From: Acidobacteriota bacterium
GTDB taxonomy: Bacteria > Acidobacteriota > Terriglobia > Terriglobales > SCQP01
Length of the DNA: 64,000 nt
Assembly (NCBI GenBank): GCA_021789895.1
Contig: JAJYIU010000001.1
Coordinates: 62,001-126,000, forward strand
Direction: 5' to 3'
The notes below the pieces were generated by a model that saw nothing but the letters and a program-made list of their open reading frames with translations, was not told where the DNA came from and did no database searches. Every line of letters begins with the position of its first letter. Positions within the stretch are counted from its first letter, which is position 1. A program made the translations under genes and the position numbers. Positions 1 through 8,129 of the stretch are shown piece after piece.

Positions 1-464
1 CCTTCGATCAGATAACTGGCGAGCGTAAACGGGGCGCCGGCGAAGCCGATCACCGGCAGCCGGGGGCCGAAGTGGGCATGGACTTTGGCGACGGCGGCGG
101 CGATATAGCCCAGATCGCCGCCGCGGTTTTCCGGCAGCGCGGCGATGGCGGCGCGGTCGCGCAGCACGGGCTCGATCGCCGGTCCTTCGCCCGAGCTATA
201 GCTCAACCGGAAGCCCAGTGGCTCGGCGGGCAGCAGCAGGTCGGAAAAAATAATAGCCCCATCCACGCCCAGCGTTTCTGCGGCTTCGATGGTGATTTCG
301 GCGGCCAGTTCGGGCCGCCGGCAGAGCGTCAGCAAATCGTGCTGAGCGCGCCGGGCGCGATAGGAGGGCATGTAGCGCCCGGCCTGGCGCATGAACCAGA
401 CCGGGGTTCGATCCACGGTCTGGCGGCGGCAGGCGCGCAGCAAGCGAGGCTGGGAATTGGGCAT
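1..464 (-). CDS. hemE: Uroporphyrinogen decarboxylase, C-terminus beyond left edge
   Basis: HemE decarboxylates the four acetate side chains of uroporphyrinogen III to give coproporphyrinogen III in cytosolic heme synthesis. About 154 N-terminal residues are visible. They carry the family's start-proximal substrate motif FMRQAGRYMPSYR (residues 24-36, with the two conserved arginines), the pyrrole-binding aspartate in IIFSDLLLP (Asp75), and the GFAGAPFTLASYLIEG motif at the window edge. The ATG at 464 gives the usual N-terminal length for the family. It lies 67 bp downstream of purH on the same strand and may be co-transcribed with it. The gene continues off the left edge, so its intactness cannot be judged. 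Another heme gene, hemL, lies at 6629-7990. Confidence 0.95.
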   Translation of the reverse strand, partial: MPNSQPRLLRACRRQTVDRTPVWFMRQAGRYMPSYRARRAQHDLLTLCRRPELAAEITIEAAETLGVDGAIIFSDLLLPAEPLGFRLSYSSGEGPAIEPVLRDRAAIAALPENRGGDLGYIAAAVAKVHAHFGPRLPVIGFAGAPFTLASYLIE

Positions 465-531
465 GATGGCAGCGTAGCATGCGGCGGCGGGCGGCCGGCG
501 CGAATCGCGGGGGCGCATGCGCGCCCGAATA

Positions 532-2133
532 TCAATGACGGAAATGGCGCATGCCGGTGAAGACCATAGCCAAGCCCAGCCGATCGCAAGCGGCGATCAC
601 TTCGCCATCGCGCACCGAGCCGCCGGGCTGCATCACCGCGGTCACGCCATGGCGGGCGGCTTCCTCCACGCCATCGGGGAAGGGAAAGAAGGCGTCGCTG
701 GCCAGCACCGTGCCCTGCACCGGCGATTGCGCCTTCATCACCGCCAGCCGCACGGAATCCACCCGGCTCATCTGTCCGGCGCCCACGCCGATGGTTTGCG
801 TCCCGCGCGTCAACACGATGGCATTGCTTTTGACGTGCTTGGCGACGATCCAGCCGAACTGCAGGCTGGCCATTTCTTCGGCGCTGGGGGCGCGCTGCGT
901 GACCGTCTGCAATTGCGCCGGATCGAGCGTGGCACGGTCCTCATCCTGCACCAGCAGTCCGCCCGGCAGCGATTTCAAGCGCCAGCCGGCGGCGGCGGAA
1001 CCAGCGCCGGCCGGCGGCGGCACCTCCAGCAGGCGCAGTTGTTTTTTGGCCGCCAGCAGGCGCCGCGCTTCTTCGTCATAGCCAGGCGCGGCGATGCATT
1101 CCACAAACAGCTTGGCGATTTCGGCGGCGGTGGCGCCGTCCACCGTGCGGTTGATGCCGACCACGCCGCCAAAGGCGGAAACCGGATCGCAGGCCAGCGC
1201 CCGCTGCCAGGCCTCGACCAGAGTGGCGGCGGTGGCGCAGCCGGCGGGGTTGGTGTGCTTGATAATCGCGATCGCGGGCGCCGTGAACTCGGCCGCCAAT
1301 TGCCAGCAGGCGTCCAGATCCACCCAGTTGTTATAAGAAAGCTCCTTGCCCTGCAGACAGCGCCCCCAAACCAATCCTGAAGATTGCTGCGGATCGCCGT
1401 AGAGCGCGGCGTGCTGGTGCGGGTTTTCGCCATAGCGCAGGCTGGAAAGCCGGCGATAATGCAGCACGAGCTGATCCGGGAATTCGGCTGCGGGGACGGC
1501 GCCGGCATACTCGAATTTTTCTCCATCCAGGCGCACCCGGGCCAGCGCCGCCGCGATGGCGGCATCATAGGCGGCAATCCGCTCAAAGCATAGCCGCGCC
1601 AGTTCCCAGCGAGTTTGCAGGCTGAGCCGGCGGTTGGCTTCCAGTTCGCCGGCCACGCGATCGTAATCCGCGGGTGCGGTGACCACGCCCACGCCGGGGA
1701 AGTTTTTGGCGGCCGCCCGCACCATGGTGGGGCCGCCGATGTCTATGTTCTCGATCAGATCGTCGAAACTGACGTTGGGACGCGCCGCGGTGGCCTCAAA
1801 CGGATAGAGATTGACCACGAGCAGGTCAATCGGCTGCAGCCCGTGCGCGGCCATCTGCCGCTGGTGTTCCGGGTCGTCGCGCCGGGCCAGCAGCCCAGCA
1901 TGGATTTTCGGATGCAGCGTCTTCACCCGGCCATCCAGCATCTCTGGAAAACCGGTGAAGGAGGAGACGTCCTCCACCGCCAGGCCGGCCTCACGCAGGG
2001 CGCGCGCGGTGCCGCCGGTGGAAAGGAAATGAAAGCCGCAAGCGGCCAAGCGCCGGGCGAAGGGAATCAGGCCGGATTTATCGCTGACCGAGATCAACGC
2101 CAGCGGAGCAGGAGCAGGTTGTGCGGTGGTCAT
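532..2133 (-). CDS. purH: Bifunctional AICAR formyltransferase / IMP cyclohydrolase
   Basis: PurH catalyses the last two steps of purine synthesis: AICAR to FAICAR, then cyclisation to IMP. The 533-residue length matches the family. The N-terminal MGS-like cyclohydrolase domain (about residues 1-200) begins ALISVSDKSGLIPFARRLA and contains KTLHPKIHAGLLARR. The C-terminal transformylase domain shows LRYGENPHQHAALYG, the catalytic Lys-His of IKHTNPAG, SAFGGVVGINR, and the usual ending with GMRHFRH. It lies 154 bp downstream of ruvX and upstream of hemE on the same strand. Another purine gene, purS, is separate at 19416. The reading frame is intact throughout. Confidence 0.98.
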   Translation of the reverse strand: MTTAQPAPAPLALISVSDKSGLIPFARRLAACGFHFLSTGGTARALREAGLAVEDVSSFTGFPEMLDGRVKTLHPKIHAGLLARRDDPEHQRQMAAHGLQPIDLLVVNLYPFEATAARPNVSFDDLIENIDIGGPTMVRAAAKNFPGVGVVTAPADYDRVAGELEANRRLSLQTRWELARLCFERIAAYDAAIAAALARVRLDGEKFEYAGAVPAAEFPDQLVLHYRRLSSLRYGENPHQHAALYGDPQQSSGLVWGRCLQGKELSYNNWVDLDACWQLAAEFTAPAIAIIKHTNPAGCATAATLVEAWQRALACDPVSAFGGVVGINRTVDGATAAEIAKLFVECIAAPGYDEEARRLLAAKKQLRLLEVPPPAGAGSAAAGWRLKSLPGGLLVQDEDRATLDPAQLQTVTQRAPSAEEMASLQFGWIVAKHVKSNAIVLTRGTQTIGVGAGQMSRVDSVRLAVMKAQSPVQGTVLASDAFFPFPDGVEEAARHGVTAVMQPGGSVRDGEVIAACDRLGLAMVFTGMRHFRH

Positions 2134-2287
2134 GAGAGCGCGGGCCCGCAGCGGGCCGGGCCACGTTTCAGTTTAGTGGCAGCGGCAGCGGTTGCCAACC
2201 CGCAGCGAACAGTTCACCGCCGGCGGGGCTTTGCCGGAGGCAATGCTACGGCCGGCACTGGCGATGCCGAGCGCACGCACGCGGGAT

Positions 2288-2713
2288 TCAGCTCTGCCGA
2301 TCGAGATAGCTTTGCAGGATCAGCACCGCCGCAAGCCGGTCCACCGCCTGGCGCCGTTTCTGCAGGCTGGCGCCGGATTCACGCAACACCTGTTCCGCCA
2401 TGGCGGTCGTAAAGCGTTCGTCCCAGTAATCCACCGGCAGCGCGGTGGCGGCCGCCAGTTTCGCGCCAAAGGCGCGGATTTCGGCAGCCTGCGAACCGGC
2501 TTCTCCGCTGGGCAGCAAGGGCAATCCCAGCAGCCACAATCCAATCGAATATTCCCGGGCATCGCGCGCCAGCGCCGCCAAATCCGAGGCCAGATTCCGG
2601 CGCGGTAAGGTGGGCAAGCCCTGGGCGGTAATTCCCAGGGGATCGCTGACCGCGCGGCCGATGCGGCGCCGCCCCAGATCGAGCGCCAGAATGCGTTGTC
2701 CGCTAGGGTTCAT
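2288..2713 (-). CDS. ruvX: RuvX/YqgF family Holliday-junction resolvase-like nuclease
   Basis: YqgF/RuvX proteins have an RNase H fold and are implicated in pre-16S rRNA 5'-end maturation or Holliday-junction resolution. The 141-residue product has all expected motifs: ILALDLGRRRIGRAVSDPLG with the first catalytic Asp, a GLPLLPSGEAG loop equivalent to the usual GLP-GSEG motif, WDERFTT with the second acidic residue, and DRLAAVLILQSYLD with the last Asp. The frame is open further upstream, but the ATG at 2713 puts motif I at the usual distance from the N-terminus, so that start was chosen. It may head a ruvX-purH-hemE transcription unit. Confidence 0.9.
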   Translation of the reverse strand: MNPSGQRILALDLGRRRIGRAVSDPLGITAQGLPTLPRRNLASDLAALARDAREYSIGLWLLGLPLLPSGEAGSQAAEIRAFGAKLAAATALPVDYWDERFTTAMAEQVLRESGASLQKRRQAVDRLAAVLILQSYLDRQS

Positions 2714-2841
2714 GAACGAAAATTTGTAAGTAGCCGGGCGCGGCGCAGACGCGCCGGCCGCGCCCAACTTTAAGCTGAACTCGGCCTTCTCCGTCCGCAG
2801 GGAAGACAACCCCATCCGCTTGATAAATCATCTCTCTACCG

Positions 2842-3084
2842 ATGGCCGAAGTCATATTGATGCGACCCCCGCGCCGGCAAGGCGACCGGCGCCGCTTCCA
2901 TCGGGAAAGCTATGTGCATGGCCAGCAGGCGATCGCTAATGCCATTTTCCACCTAAAAGACGATCCCGCAGAAGATGCCCGGGCCGCCGTGCGCTTTCTC
3001 GTGCATCATCTGGCAACCTGCTTCCGCAGCGACGACGAGCCGCTGCACCCACGTTCGGTGGATGAAGCCTCGCCCGAGGCCTAA
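2842..3084 (+). CDS. Small hypothetical protein (80 aa), uncertain
   Basis: No family is recognised. The 80-residue frame starts with ATG at 2842 and has mixed, protein-like composition: a basic N-terminal third, a central amphipathic stretch around HGQQAIANAIFHLKDDPAEDARAAVRFLVHHLA, and an acidic tail. No clear Shine-Dalgarno sequence precedes the ATG. It fills an otherwise empty 505-bp gap between divergent ruvX and the PIN-TRAM gene. In DNA this GC-rich a chance open frame of this length is common, so it is listed with low confidence. If it is not a gene, the gap holds only the inverted repeat at 3116-3195. Confidence 0.3.
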   Translation: MAEVILMRPPRRQGDRRRFHRESYVHGQQAIANAIFHLKDDPAEDARAAVRFLVHHLATCFRSDDEPLHPRSVDEASPEA

Positions 3085-3115
3085 ATGGCGCTGAAAACGC
3101 CGCTCCGCCAGTAGT

Positions 3116-3195
3116 GATAGGATAAATACGCTTGCATTCATGGCATGATGGCGCGTGCCGGCGTCCGGCCGGCGAAGCCGGTCATTCATCCTATC
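3116..3195. repeat. Distant inverted repeat upstream of PIN-TRAM gene
   Basis: GATAGGAT at 3116-3123 and its exact complement ATCCTATC at 3188-3195 flank a GC-rich stretch that itself contains an imperfect CCGGC/GCCGG hairpin. The right arm ends 23 bp before the chosen ATG at 3219. It could be an operator pair or a leader structure; no promoter could be fixed with confidence. Confidence 0.3.
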
Positions 3196-3218
3196 CGCCA
3201 TGATGCGGACCGGTGCGA

Positions 3219-4256
3219 ATGTCAGAATTATCATTGCTGCGTGTACTTTTGATTGCGATTGCGGTTTCCGGCGCATTGCTGATCGAGCCGTTGGCACTCG
3301 GGCGCTGGGGCTTGCTGGCTCTGGGAGCGGCGGTGGGAGCGCTGATCGTGCTGGTCGAATACCGCCTGCGCCACGCCAGCCTGAAGCGCCTGATCGGCGC
3401 CGCCGCCGGCTCGCTGGCCGGCCTGCTGGGCGCATTTTTAATCACGCTCCTGCTCGGACACATTGGACTTCCCGCCCGCCTGACCGCATTTCTCAGCTTT
3501 TCCGCGATGCTGGTGATGACCTATATCGGGTTGGTGCTGGGCGCGGAAAAAGGCGATTTGCTCGATTTGTCCGCAATCCGCGCGCTCTCCGGCTCAGAAT
3601 CGCGCCGCCGGGTGAAGTTGCTCGATACCAGCGTGATCATTGACGGCCGGGTGGCCAACCTGATGGAAACCGGGTTCGTGGAGGGCCCGTTCCTGGTGCC
3701 GCAGTTCGTTTTACATGAACTGCAGGCGGTCGCCGATTCCAGCGACGGCACCAAACGCGCCCGCGGCCGCCGCGGACTCGATGTGCTGCATCAACTGCAA
3801 AAGCTGCCGGGAATCGATTTGCAAGTAATCAATGACGATCTGCCGCAAATTCCCCAGGTGGATCACAAACTGATCGCGCTGGCGCGCCAATTCGGTTGCA
3901 AGATCGTCACCAACGATTTCAACCTCAATAAACTGGCCAAGCTCCAGCAGGTGGAAGTGCTGAACATCAATGAAGTCGCCAATGCGGTCAAACCGGCGGT
4001 GCTGCCGGGGGAAAGCCTGCGGGTTTACATTGTGAAGGAAGGCAAGGAAGCGCACCAGGGCATCGGCTACCTCGACGACGGCACCATGGTCGTGGTGGAT
4101 CATGCCCGCCGGCTGCTTTCGCGCAATGTTGATGTGGTCGTCACTTCCGTGCTGCAAACCACGGCGGGGAAGATGATTTTCGGCCGCTTAGCGGATGACC
4201 GCAGCGCCGGCCGCGGGGTCGCGCTTTCGGAAGCCCAGACCTGGTCGGGGCAGTAA
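3219..4256 (+). CDS. Membrane-anchored PIN-TRAM domain protein (YacL-like)
   Basis: This is a putative membrane-bound ribonuclease. Residues about 5-105 form four hydrophobic segments. A PIN domain follows, beginning RVKLLDTSVIIDGRVANLM, with acidic residues of the metal-dependent nuclease site in LDTSVIID, a downstream DHKLIALA and IVTNDFNLN. A C-terminal TRAM domain (PGESLRVYIVKEGKEAHQGIGYLDDGTMVVVD) probably binds RNA. The domain order and the length of about 345 residues match YacL-like proteins, which often sit upstream of ispD, as here. The ATG at 3219 was preferred over an in-frame GTG at 3213. ispD follows after 3 bp, so the two are probably co-transcribed. Confidence 0.92.
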   Translation: MSELSLLRVLLIAIAVSGALLIEPLALGRWGLLALGAAVGALIVLVEYRLRHASLKRLIGAAAGSLAGLLGAFLITLLLGHIGLPARLTAFLSFSAMLVMTYIGLVLGAEKGDLLDLSAIRALSGSESRRRVKLLDTSVIIDGRVANLMETGFVEGPFLVPQFVLHELQAVADSSDGTKRARGRRGLDVLHQLQKLPGIDLQVINDDLPQIPQVDHKLIALARQFGCKIVTNDFNLNKLAKLQQVEVLNINEVANAVKPAVLPGESLRVYIVKEGKEAHQGIGYLDDGTMVVVDHARRLLSRNVDVVVTSVLQTTAGKMIFGRLADDRSAGRGVALSEAQTWSGQ

Positions 4257-4259
4257 GCC

Positions 4260-4973
4260 ATGCGCGCCGCCGCCATCGTTCCGGCTGCCGGACTCAGCAC
4301 CCGCATGGGGTCCACCACCTCGGGCGCGGCCCGCAAGCAATTGCTCCAATTGCAGGGGGCGCCGGTCTTCATCCATGCCCTGCGCCGCCTCGACGCCTGC
4401 CCGGAATTGAGCGGCGGGATCTATCTGCCGGTGCGGCCCGAAGACCGCCAGCAGGTTGAACAGCGGCTGCATGAGCAAACCTGGCGCGGGTCCATCACCG
4501 TGCTGGAAGGCGGCGAAACCCGCCAGGATTCCGTCTGGCGCGCGTTTGAGCAGATTCCTCCCGATATCGGCCTGATCGCCGTCCATGACGCCGTCCGTCC
4601 TTTTCTGGAAACCGAGTTGGTGACCCGGGTCTTGCAAGCGGCCGAACGCTGGGGCGCCGCCATTGCCGCCATTCCCGCCATGGATACGATCAAGCAGGTG
4701 GAACGCGCCTCGAACGATGCCACCCGCATTACCGCGACGCTGCCGCGCGAACGCATCGTGCTGGCTCAGACGCCCCAGGCATTCCACTATGAGTTGTTGC
4801 GCCGCGCCTTTGTCAAAGCCCGCGCGGAAGGCTTCTACGGGACCGATGAATCCGCCCTGATCGAGCATCTGGGCGAGCCGGTTTACGTCGTGGCCGGCTC
4901 TCCGCGCAATCTGAAAATCACCACGCCGGCGGATTTAGAGCTGGCGGAAATGCTCTCCGCGTCGGCGGGATAA
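4260..4973 (+). CDS. ispD: 2-C-methyl-D-erythritol 4-phosphate cytidylyltransferase
   Basis: IspD transfers CMP from CTP to methylerythritol 4-phosphate in the non-mevalonate isoprenoid pathway. The 237-residue protein shows the N-terminal nucleotide-binding loop AAIVPAAGLSTRMG, a lysine in the following KQLLQLQG (ARKQ), VHDAVRPFLE, the conserved AIPAMDTIK, RIVLAQTPQAF, TDESALIEHLG, and NLKITTPADLELAE at the end. All hallmarks are in place and the length is normal. It is not fused to ispF, and no ispF lies next to it. It lies 3 bp after the PIN-TRAM gene, so translation is probably coupled. It is convergent with the serine hydrolase that ends at 5001. Confidence 0.97.
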   Translation: MRAAAIVPAAGLSTRMGSTTSGAARKQLLQLQGAPVFIHALRRLDACPELSGGIYLPVRPEDRQQVEQRLHEQTWRGSITVLEGGETRQDSVWRAFEQIPPDIGLIAVHDAVRPFLETELVTRVLQAAERWGAAIAAIPAMDTIKQVERASNDATRITATLPRERIVLAQTPQAFHYELLRRAFVKARAEGFYGTDESALIEHLGEPVYVVAGSPRNLKITTPADLELAEMLSASAG

Positions 4974-5000
4974 GCTTGCCCGGCTGCGGCTGAGCTCGAT

Positions 5001-5963
5001 TCAGGGCTGCGGCGCGCTGCGATAGATCGCCCGCCCGTAGCTGGAACTGACCGCCACGCGCTGGAAATAGCCATACCACAGGCGCGAAATCGCGGTGATC
5101 GCCCGCTCGCCCGCTTTGCCCGACCGATCGAAGGTAGTGAAAACGCAAAGCTCGTAAGGACGCCGCGGCAGCAGCACCAGCCCGCAATCGCAGCGCACGT
5201 TTTCCAGCACCCCCGGCTTATCCGCAACCGCGACTCCCGGCGCCACGCCGCGGCTGAGCGGGGTGCCCTCCTGCCGGCTGGGCAATTCCATCAGATGAAG
5301 ATAAAGCCGGCGCGAAGCCGGGGAAAGCACGCCGCCCCGGTAAACCCGGCGCAACAGCCGCAGCAGGTCGCGCGGCGTGGACACATTCTCGCGGCCGGCG
5401 CGGGCCGCCTTCGAATCCATCATCTCGCGCCGCAGGGCAGTGTGCGCGAGCCCCAGGCGCCGCATTTCACGGTTGATGCGTTCCCGTCCGATGCGCTCGA
5501 TCAGCAGGTTGGTGGCGGAGTTATCGCTCAACTGCATCATCGCGACCGCCAGATCGCCCAGCGACATGACCGTGGCGCCATCGCGCAGGTTATGCAGCAC
5601 TCCGGAACCGCCGACGGTCATCGCCGGGCGGATGCGCACCGGGGTGGATAAATCCAAACGGTGCAGGTCGGCGAGGTGCAGCAGCTCGAATAAAATCGTT
5701 GTCTTGATCGTGCTGGCGGTGGGCAGCGCCAGGCCACCGTGGTGGTACCAGGCTTGGCCGCTGGTCAGATCGCGGACCCCGATGCCCATAATCCCGTCGA
5801 AGCGCGCCGCCTGCCGGCGGCTGCGGCGCACCGTCTTTTGCCAGAGCAGTTGCCGCAGCGTGCGGGGCCGGGAAGCGGCTGGAGCCGCAGCCCGCGCGCC
5901 GGCGGTCGGTGCCGCCATGACCGCAACCGCGGCTAAAACCGCGCGCATTCCGCCGAGTCGCAT
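5001..5963 (-). CDS. Exported serine hydrolase of the class A beta-lactamase fold, atypical active site
   Basis: This 320-residue protein has an N-terminal signal peptide (MRLGGMRAVLAAVAVMAAPTAGARA) and the penicillin-binding/beta-lactamase fold. The nucleophile motif S-x-x-K appears in PTASTIKTT, and the second motif SDN in MQLSDNSATN. The third motif reads DKPG instead of K-T/S-G. In the omega-loop region (LRREMMDSKAARAGRENVSTP) neither Glu166 nor Asn170 of class A enzymes aligns. It is therefore more likely a periplasmic peptidase or cell-wall hydrolase than an efficient beta-lactamase. It lies 18 bp downstream of a secreted hypothetical protein and probably belongs to the hemL transcription unit. 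Confidence 0.8.
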   Translation of the reverse strand: MRLGGMRAVLAAVAVMAAPTAGARAAAPAASRPRTLRQLLWQKTVRRSRRQAARFDGIMGIGVRDLTSGQAWYHHGGLALPTASTIKTTILFELLHLADLHRLDLSTPVRIRPAMTVGGSGVLHNLRDGATVMSLGDLAVAMMQLSDNSATNLLIERIGRERINREMRRLGLAHTALRREMMDSKAARAGRENVSTPRDLLRLLRRVYRGGVLSPASRRLYLHLMELPSRQEGTPLSRGVAPGVAVADKPGVLENVRCDCGLVLLPRRPYELCVFTTFDRSGKAGERAITAISRLWYGYFQRVAVSSSYGRAIYRSAPQP

Positions 5964-5981
5964 CTGTGGAATCTCCTTTAT

Positions 5982-6632
5982 TTAGTCCGCCAGGTCGACA
6001 TTTTTCGCCCGCGATCGGTCCCCATCCAGTTCGAAATCCATCTGGTCGCTCAGGGAAGGGCAGCAGAGCCGGTCGCCGAGCGCATAATGCGAGGAAGAAA
6101 TGTGCAAGCGCCGCTGCCGGGGCAGGTATTCCGCGCTTCCACCGCCGCGGCAGTTGTAGGAAAACTGTTCCACCAGGATCAGTTTTCCGCGGGCGAAATC
6201 GTATTCCTGCACGATGCCGGCGCAGCTTTCGGAGCCCTCGCCCTGATAAAGAATGCCGAACGCCAGCGCCGCCATCCCGCCGGGCGCGCGCGGCAATGGG
6301 ACTAACCGGGTGCGATAGATCTGAAAATTCAGCGATTGATCGCCCTGGCGCAGCGAATAATGGCCACCGGTTACCGGCAACGACAGCGGGCCGGCGATCA
6401 ACGGCCCGTGTGAAATGCCGATATCGGATGCCGGCGTGGGATAAACGCGGTAGAGAAAGTCTTTGAAATTCACTTGTGCGAGTTGGGCGACCTTCACCTG
6501 CCGGTTCAGGGCTCGATTCACCACTACGCGCGAGATGCCGCCCCAACTGCGGCTGCGCTCCGGCTTCCGGAACCAGGGAATCGGCAGCGACAGCGCCAAA
6601 GCCAGTCCCCAAGCGGCGGATCGCTTTTTCAT
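5982..6632 (-). CDS. Hypothetical exported protein
   Basis: No family is recognised. The 216-residue product starts with a short basic stretch and hydrophobic segment (MKKRSAAWGLALALSLPIPWF), suggesting export or membrane anchoring. The remainder is soluble and rich in beta-prone stretches, with several cysteines (SCAGIVQEYD, YNCRGGG, DRLCCPSL) that could form disulfides in the periplasm. The ATG at 6632 overlaps the hemL stop codon as ATGA, which strongly supports this start and translational coupling to hemL. The downstream neighbour is the exported serine hydrolase. A longer upstream reading of the same frame would overlap hemL heavily and is rejected. Confidence 0.7.
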   Translation of the reverse strand: MKKRSAAWGLALALSLPIPWFRKPERSRSWGGISRVVVNRALNRQVKVAQLAQVNFKDFLYRVYPTPASDIGISHGPLIAGPLSLPVTGGHYSLRQGDQSLNFQIYRTRLVPLPRAPGGMAALAFGILYQGEGSESCAGIVQEYDFARGKLILVEQFSYNCRGGGSAEYLPRQRRLHISSSHYALGDRLCCPSLSDQMDFELDGDRSRAKNVDLAD

Positions 6633-7990
6633 GGCCGGGCTCCCGCCCGTGGCGGCCGGGCAGACACCCGGCCGGCGGCGGCGGCGAAGGCCGCGGCAGC
6701 CGCGCGCAGGGTTTGGCGCAGCGCCGCATCGCCGTGCGCTCCGCTGAGAAAAGCGGCTTCGTATTGCGACGGCGGCCAATACACTCCCTGGTCGAGCAGG
6801 GTGCGATGAAAGCGCGCGAAGCGGGCCGTATCGCTGGTTTTCGCGCCGCGGTAATTTTCCACCGGCTGGGCGGAGAAAAATACGGTCAACATGCCGCATA
6901 CGGACTGGACCTGGCAGACCGCACCCGCCCGCGCCGCCGCTTCGCGCAGTCCCTGCGCCAGACGCGTGGTGGCCGATTCCAGCCGGCGATAGAAACCCCG
7001 GTCCGAGATCAGATGCCGCAGCGTAGCGGCGCCGGCCGCCATTGCGACCGGATTGCCGGCCAGCGTTCCCGCCTGATAAACCGGGCCTTGCGGCGCGATC
7101 AGGCGCAGGATATCGGCGCGCCCGCCATACGCCGCCGCCGGCAGTCCGCCGCCCATGATTTTGCCCAGAGTGATCAGGTCGGGCTCGACGCCATAGCGTT
7201 CCACCGCTCCGCCGCGCGCGATGCGGAAGCCGGTCATGACTTCGTCAAAGATCAGCAAGGCTCGGCGGCGCCGGGTCAGATCGCGCAAGCCTTGCAGGAA
7301 TCCCGGCGCCGGCGGAATGCATCCCATGTTGCCCGCCACCGGTTCCACGATTACCGCCGCCACCGGCCCCGCGGGGGAATCCAGGGCGGCTTCCACCGAT
7401 TCCAAATCGTTATAAGCCGCCGTCAGCGTGTTCGCCACGACTGCAGCCGGAACGCCAGCGCTGCCCGGCAGGCCGCAGGTCGCCACCCCGGAGCCGGCTT
7501 CGGCCAGGAGCAAGTCGGCATGGCCATGGTAGCCGCCGGCGAATTTCACAATCGTCTCGCGCCCGGTAAACGCCCGCGCCAGGCGGATGGCCGACATGAC
7601 CGCCTCGGTGCCGGAGTTGACGAAGCGGAAGCGCTGCAGGGTTGGATAAAGCTTTTGAATCAGCCGCGCCAGCTCCAGTTCCAGGCGATGATTGGCGCCA
7701 AATCCCAAGCCGTCTAAGGCGGCGTTCCGGACCGCTTCCACTACAGCGCGATCCGCATGGCCGAGGATGAGCGCTCCCCAGGACAGAACGTAATCCACAT
7801 ACCGCCGGCCATCCACGTCGCGCAGCATGGCGCCGGCGCCCCGCTCAATCCAGACGGGCTCGCCGCCCACGGCGCGAAAGGCGCGGACGGGGGAGTTGAC
7901 TCCGCCGGGAAAGCGCAGCAAGGCTTCACTTTGCAAAGTTCGTGAACGCCGGCCCGGACCACTCTTTTTCGCTCGTCTGCCCTGCGGCAT
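6629..7990 (-). CDS. hemL: Glutamate-1-semialdehyde 2,1-aminomutase
   Basis: HemL is a PLP enzyme that converts glutamate-1-semialdehyde to 5-aminolevulinate at the start of C5-route tetrapyrrole synthesis. The 453-residue protein shows FPGGVNSPVRAFRAVGG near the N-terminus, the conserved RFVNSGTEAVMSAIRLAR, KFAGGYHGHAD, IVEPVAGNMG, LIFDEVMTGFR, and the PLP lysine in LITLGKIMGGGLP. The length is typical, with a basic 15-residue N-terminal extension (GRRAKKSGPGRRSR) that may mean the true start is slightly further in. It is the first gene of a minus-strand unit with two exported proteins, and divergent from the GT39-like gene. Confidence 0.97.
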   Translation of the reverse strand: MPQGRRAKKSGPGRRSRTLQSEALLRFPGGVNSPVRAFRAVGGEPVWIERGAGAMLRDVDGRRYVDYVLSWGALILGHADRAVVEAVRNAALDGLGFGANHRLELELARLIQKLYPTLQRFRFVNSGTEAVMSAIRLARAFTGRETIVKFAGGYHGHADLLLAEAGSGVATCGLPGSAGVPAAVVANTLTAAYNDLESVEAALDSPAGPVAAVIVEPVAGNMGCIPPAPGFLQGLRDLTRRRRALLIFDEVMTGFRIARGGAVERYGVEPDLITLGKIMGGGLPAAAYGGRADILRLIAPQGPVYQAGTLAGNPVAMAAGAATLRHLISDRGFYRRLESATTRLAQGLREAAARAGAVCQVQSVCGMLTVFFSAQPVENYRGAKTSDTARFARFHRTLLDQGVYWPPSQYEAAFLSGAHGDAALRQTLRAAAAAFAAAAGRVSARPPRAGARP

Positions 7991-8029
7991 AGAGATTCAG
8001 TATTCCTCAAAGCAGCGGGGTTTACCATC

Positions 8030-8048
8030 CCGGCGCTAAACGCGCCGG
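8030..8048. repeat. Perfect hairpin between divergent hemL and GT39 genes
   Basis: CCGGCGC (8030-8036) and GCGCCGG (8042-8048) form a perfect 7-bp stem with loop TAAAC, in the 139-bp gap between two divergent genes. No T-run follows on either strand, so it is more likely a regulatory palindrome or leader structure than a terminator. Confidence 0.35.
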
Positions 8049-8129
8049 CAAGGAAATTTATTTTATTGCCAACTGTTCCAGCGACCGCCGCAGTCCAATT
8101 AAAAAAACCTGAACTCTTTTTACCCACGA

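Noticed and set aside
5001-5963. Annotation as a true antibiotic-inactivating beta-lactamase
   Set aside because: Catalytic omega-loop residues and the K-T/S-G motif are not conserved.
5590-6729. 379-codon minus-strand frame across two genes
   Set aside because: Lies out of frame over the serine hydrolase and the exported hypothetical gene; Arg/Pro/Gly-rich shadow.
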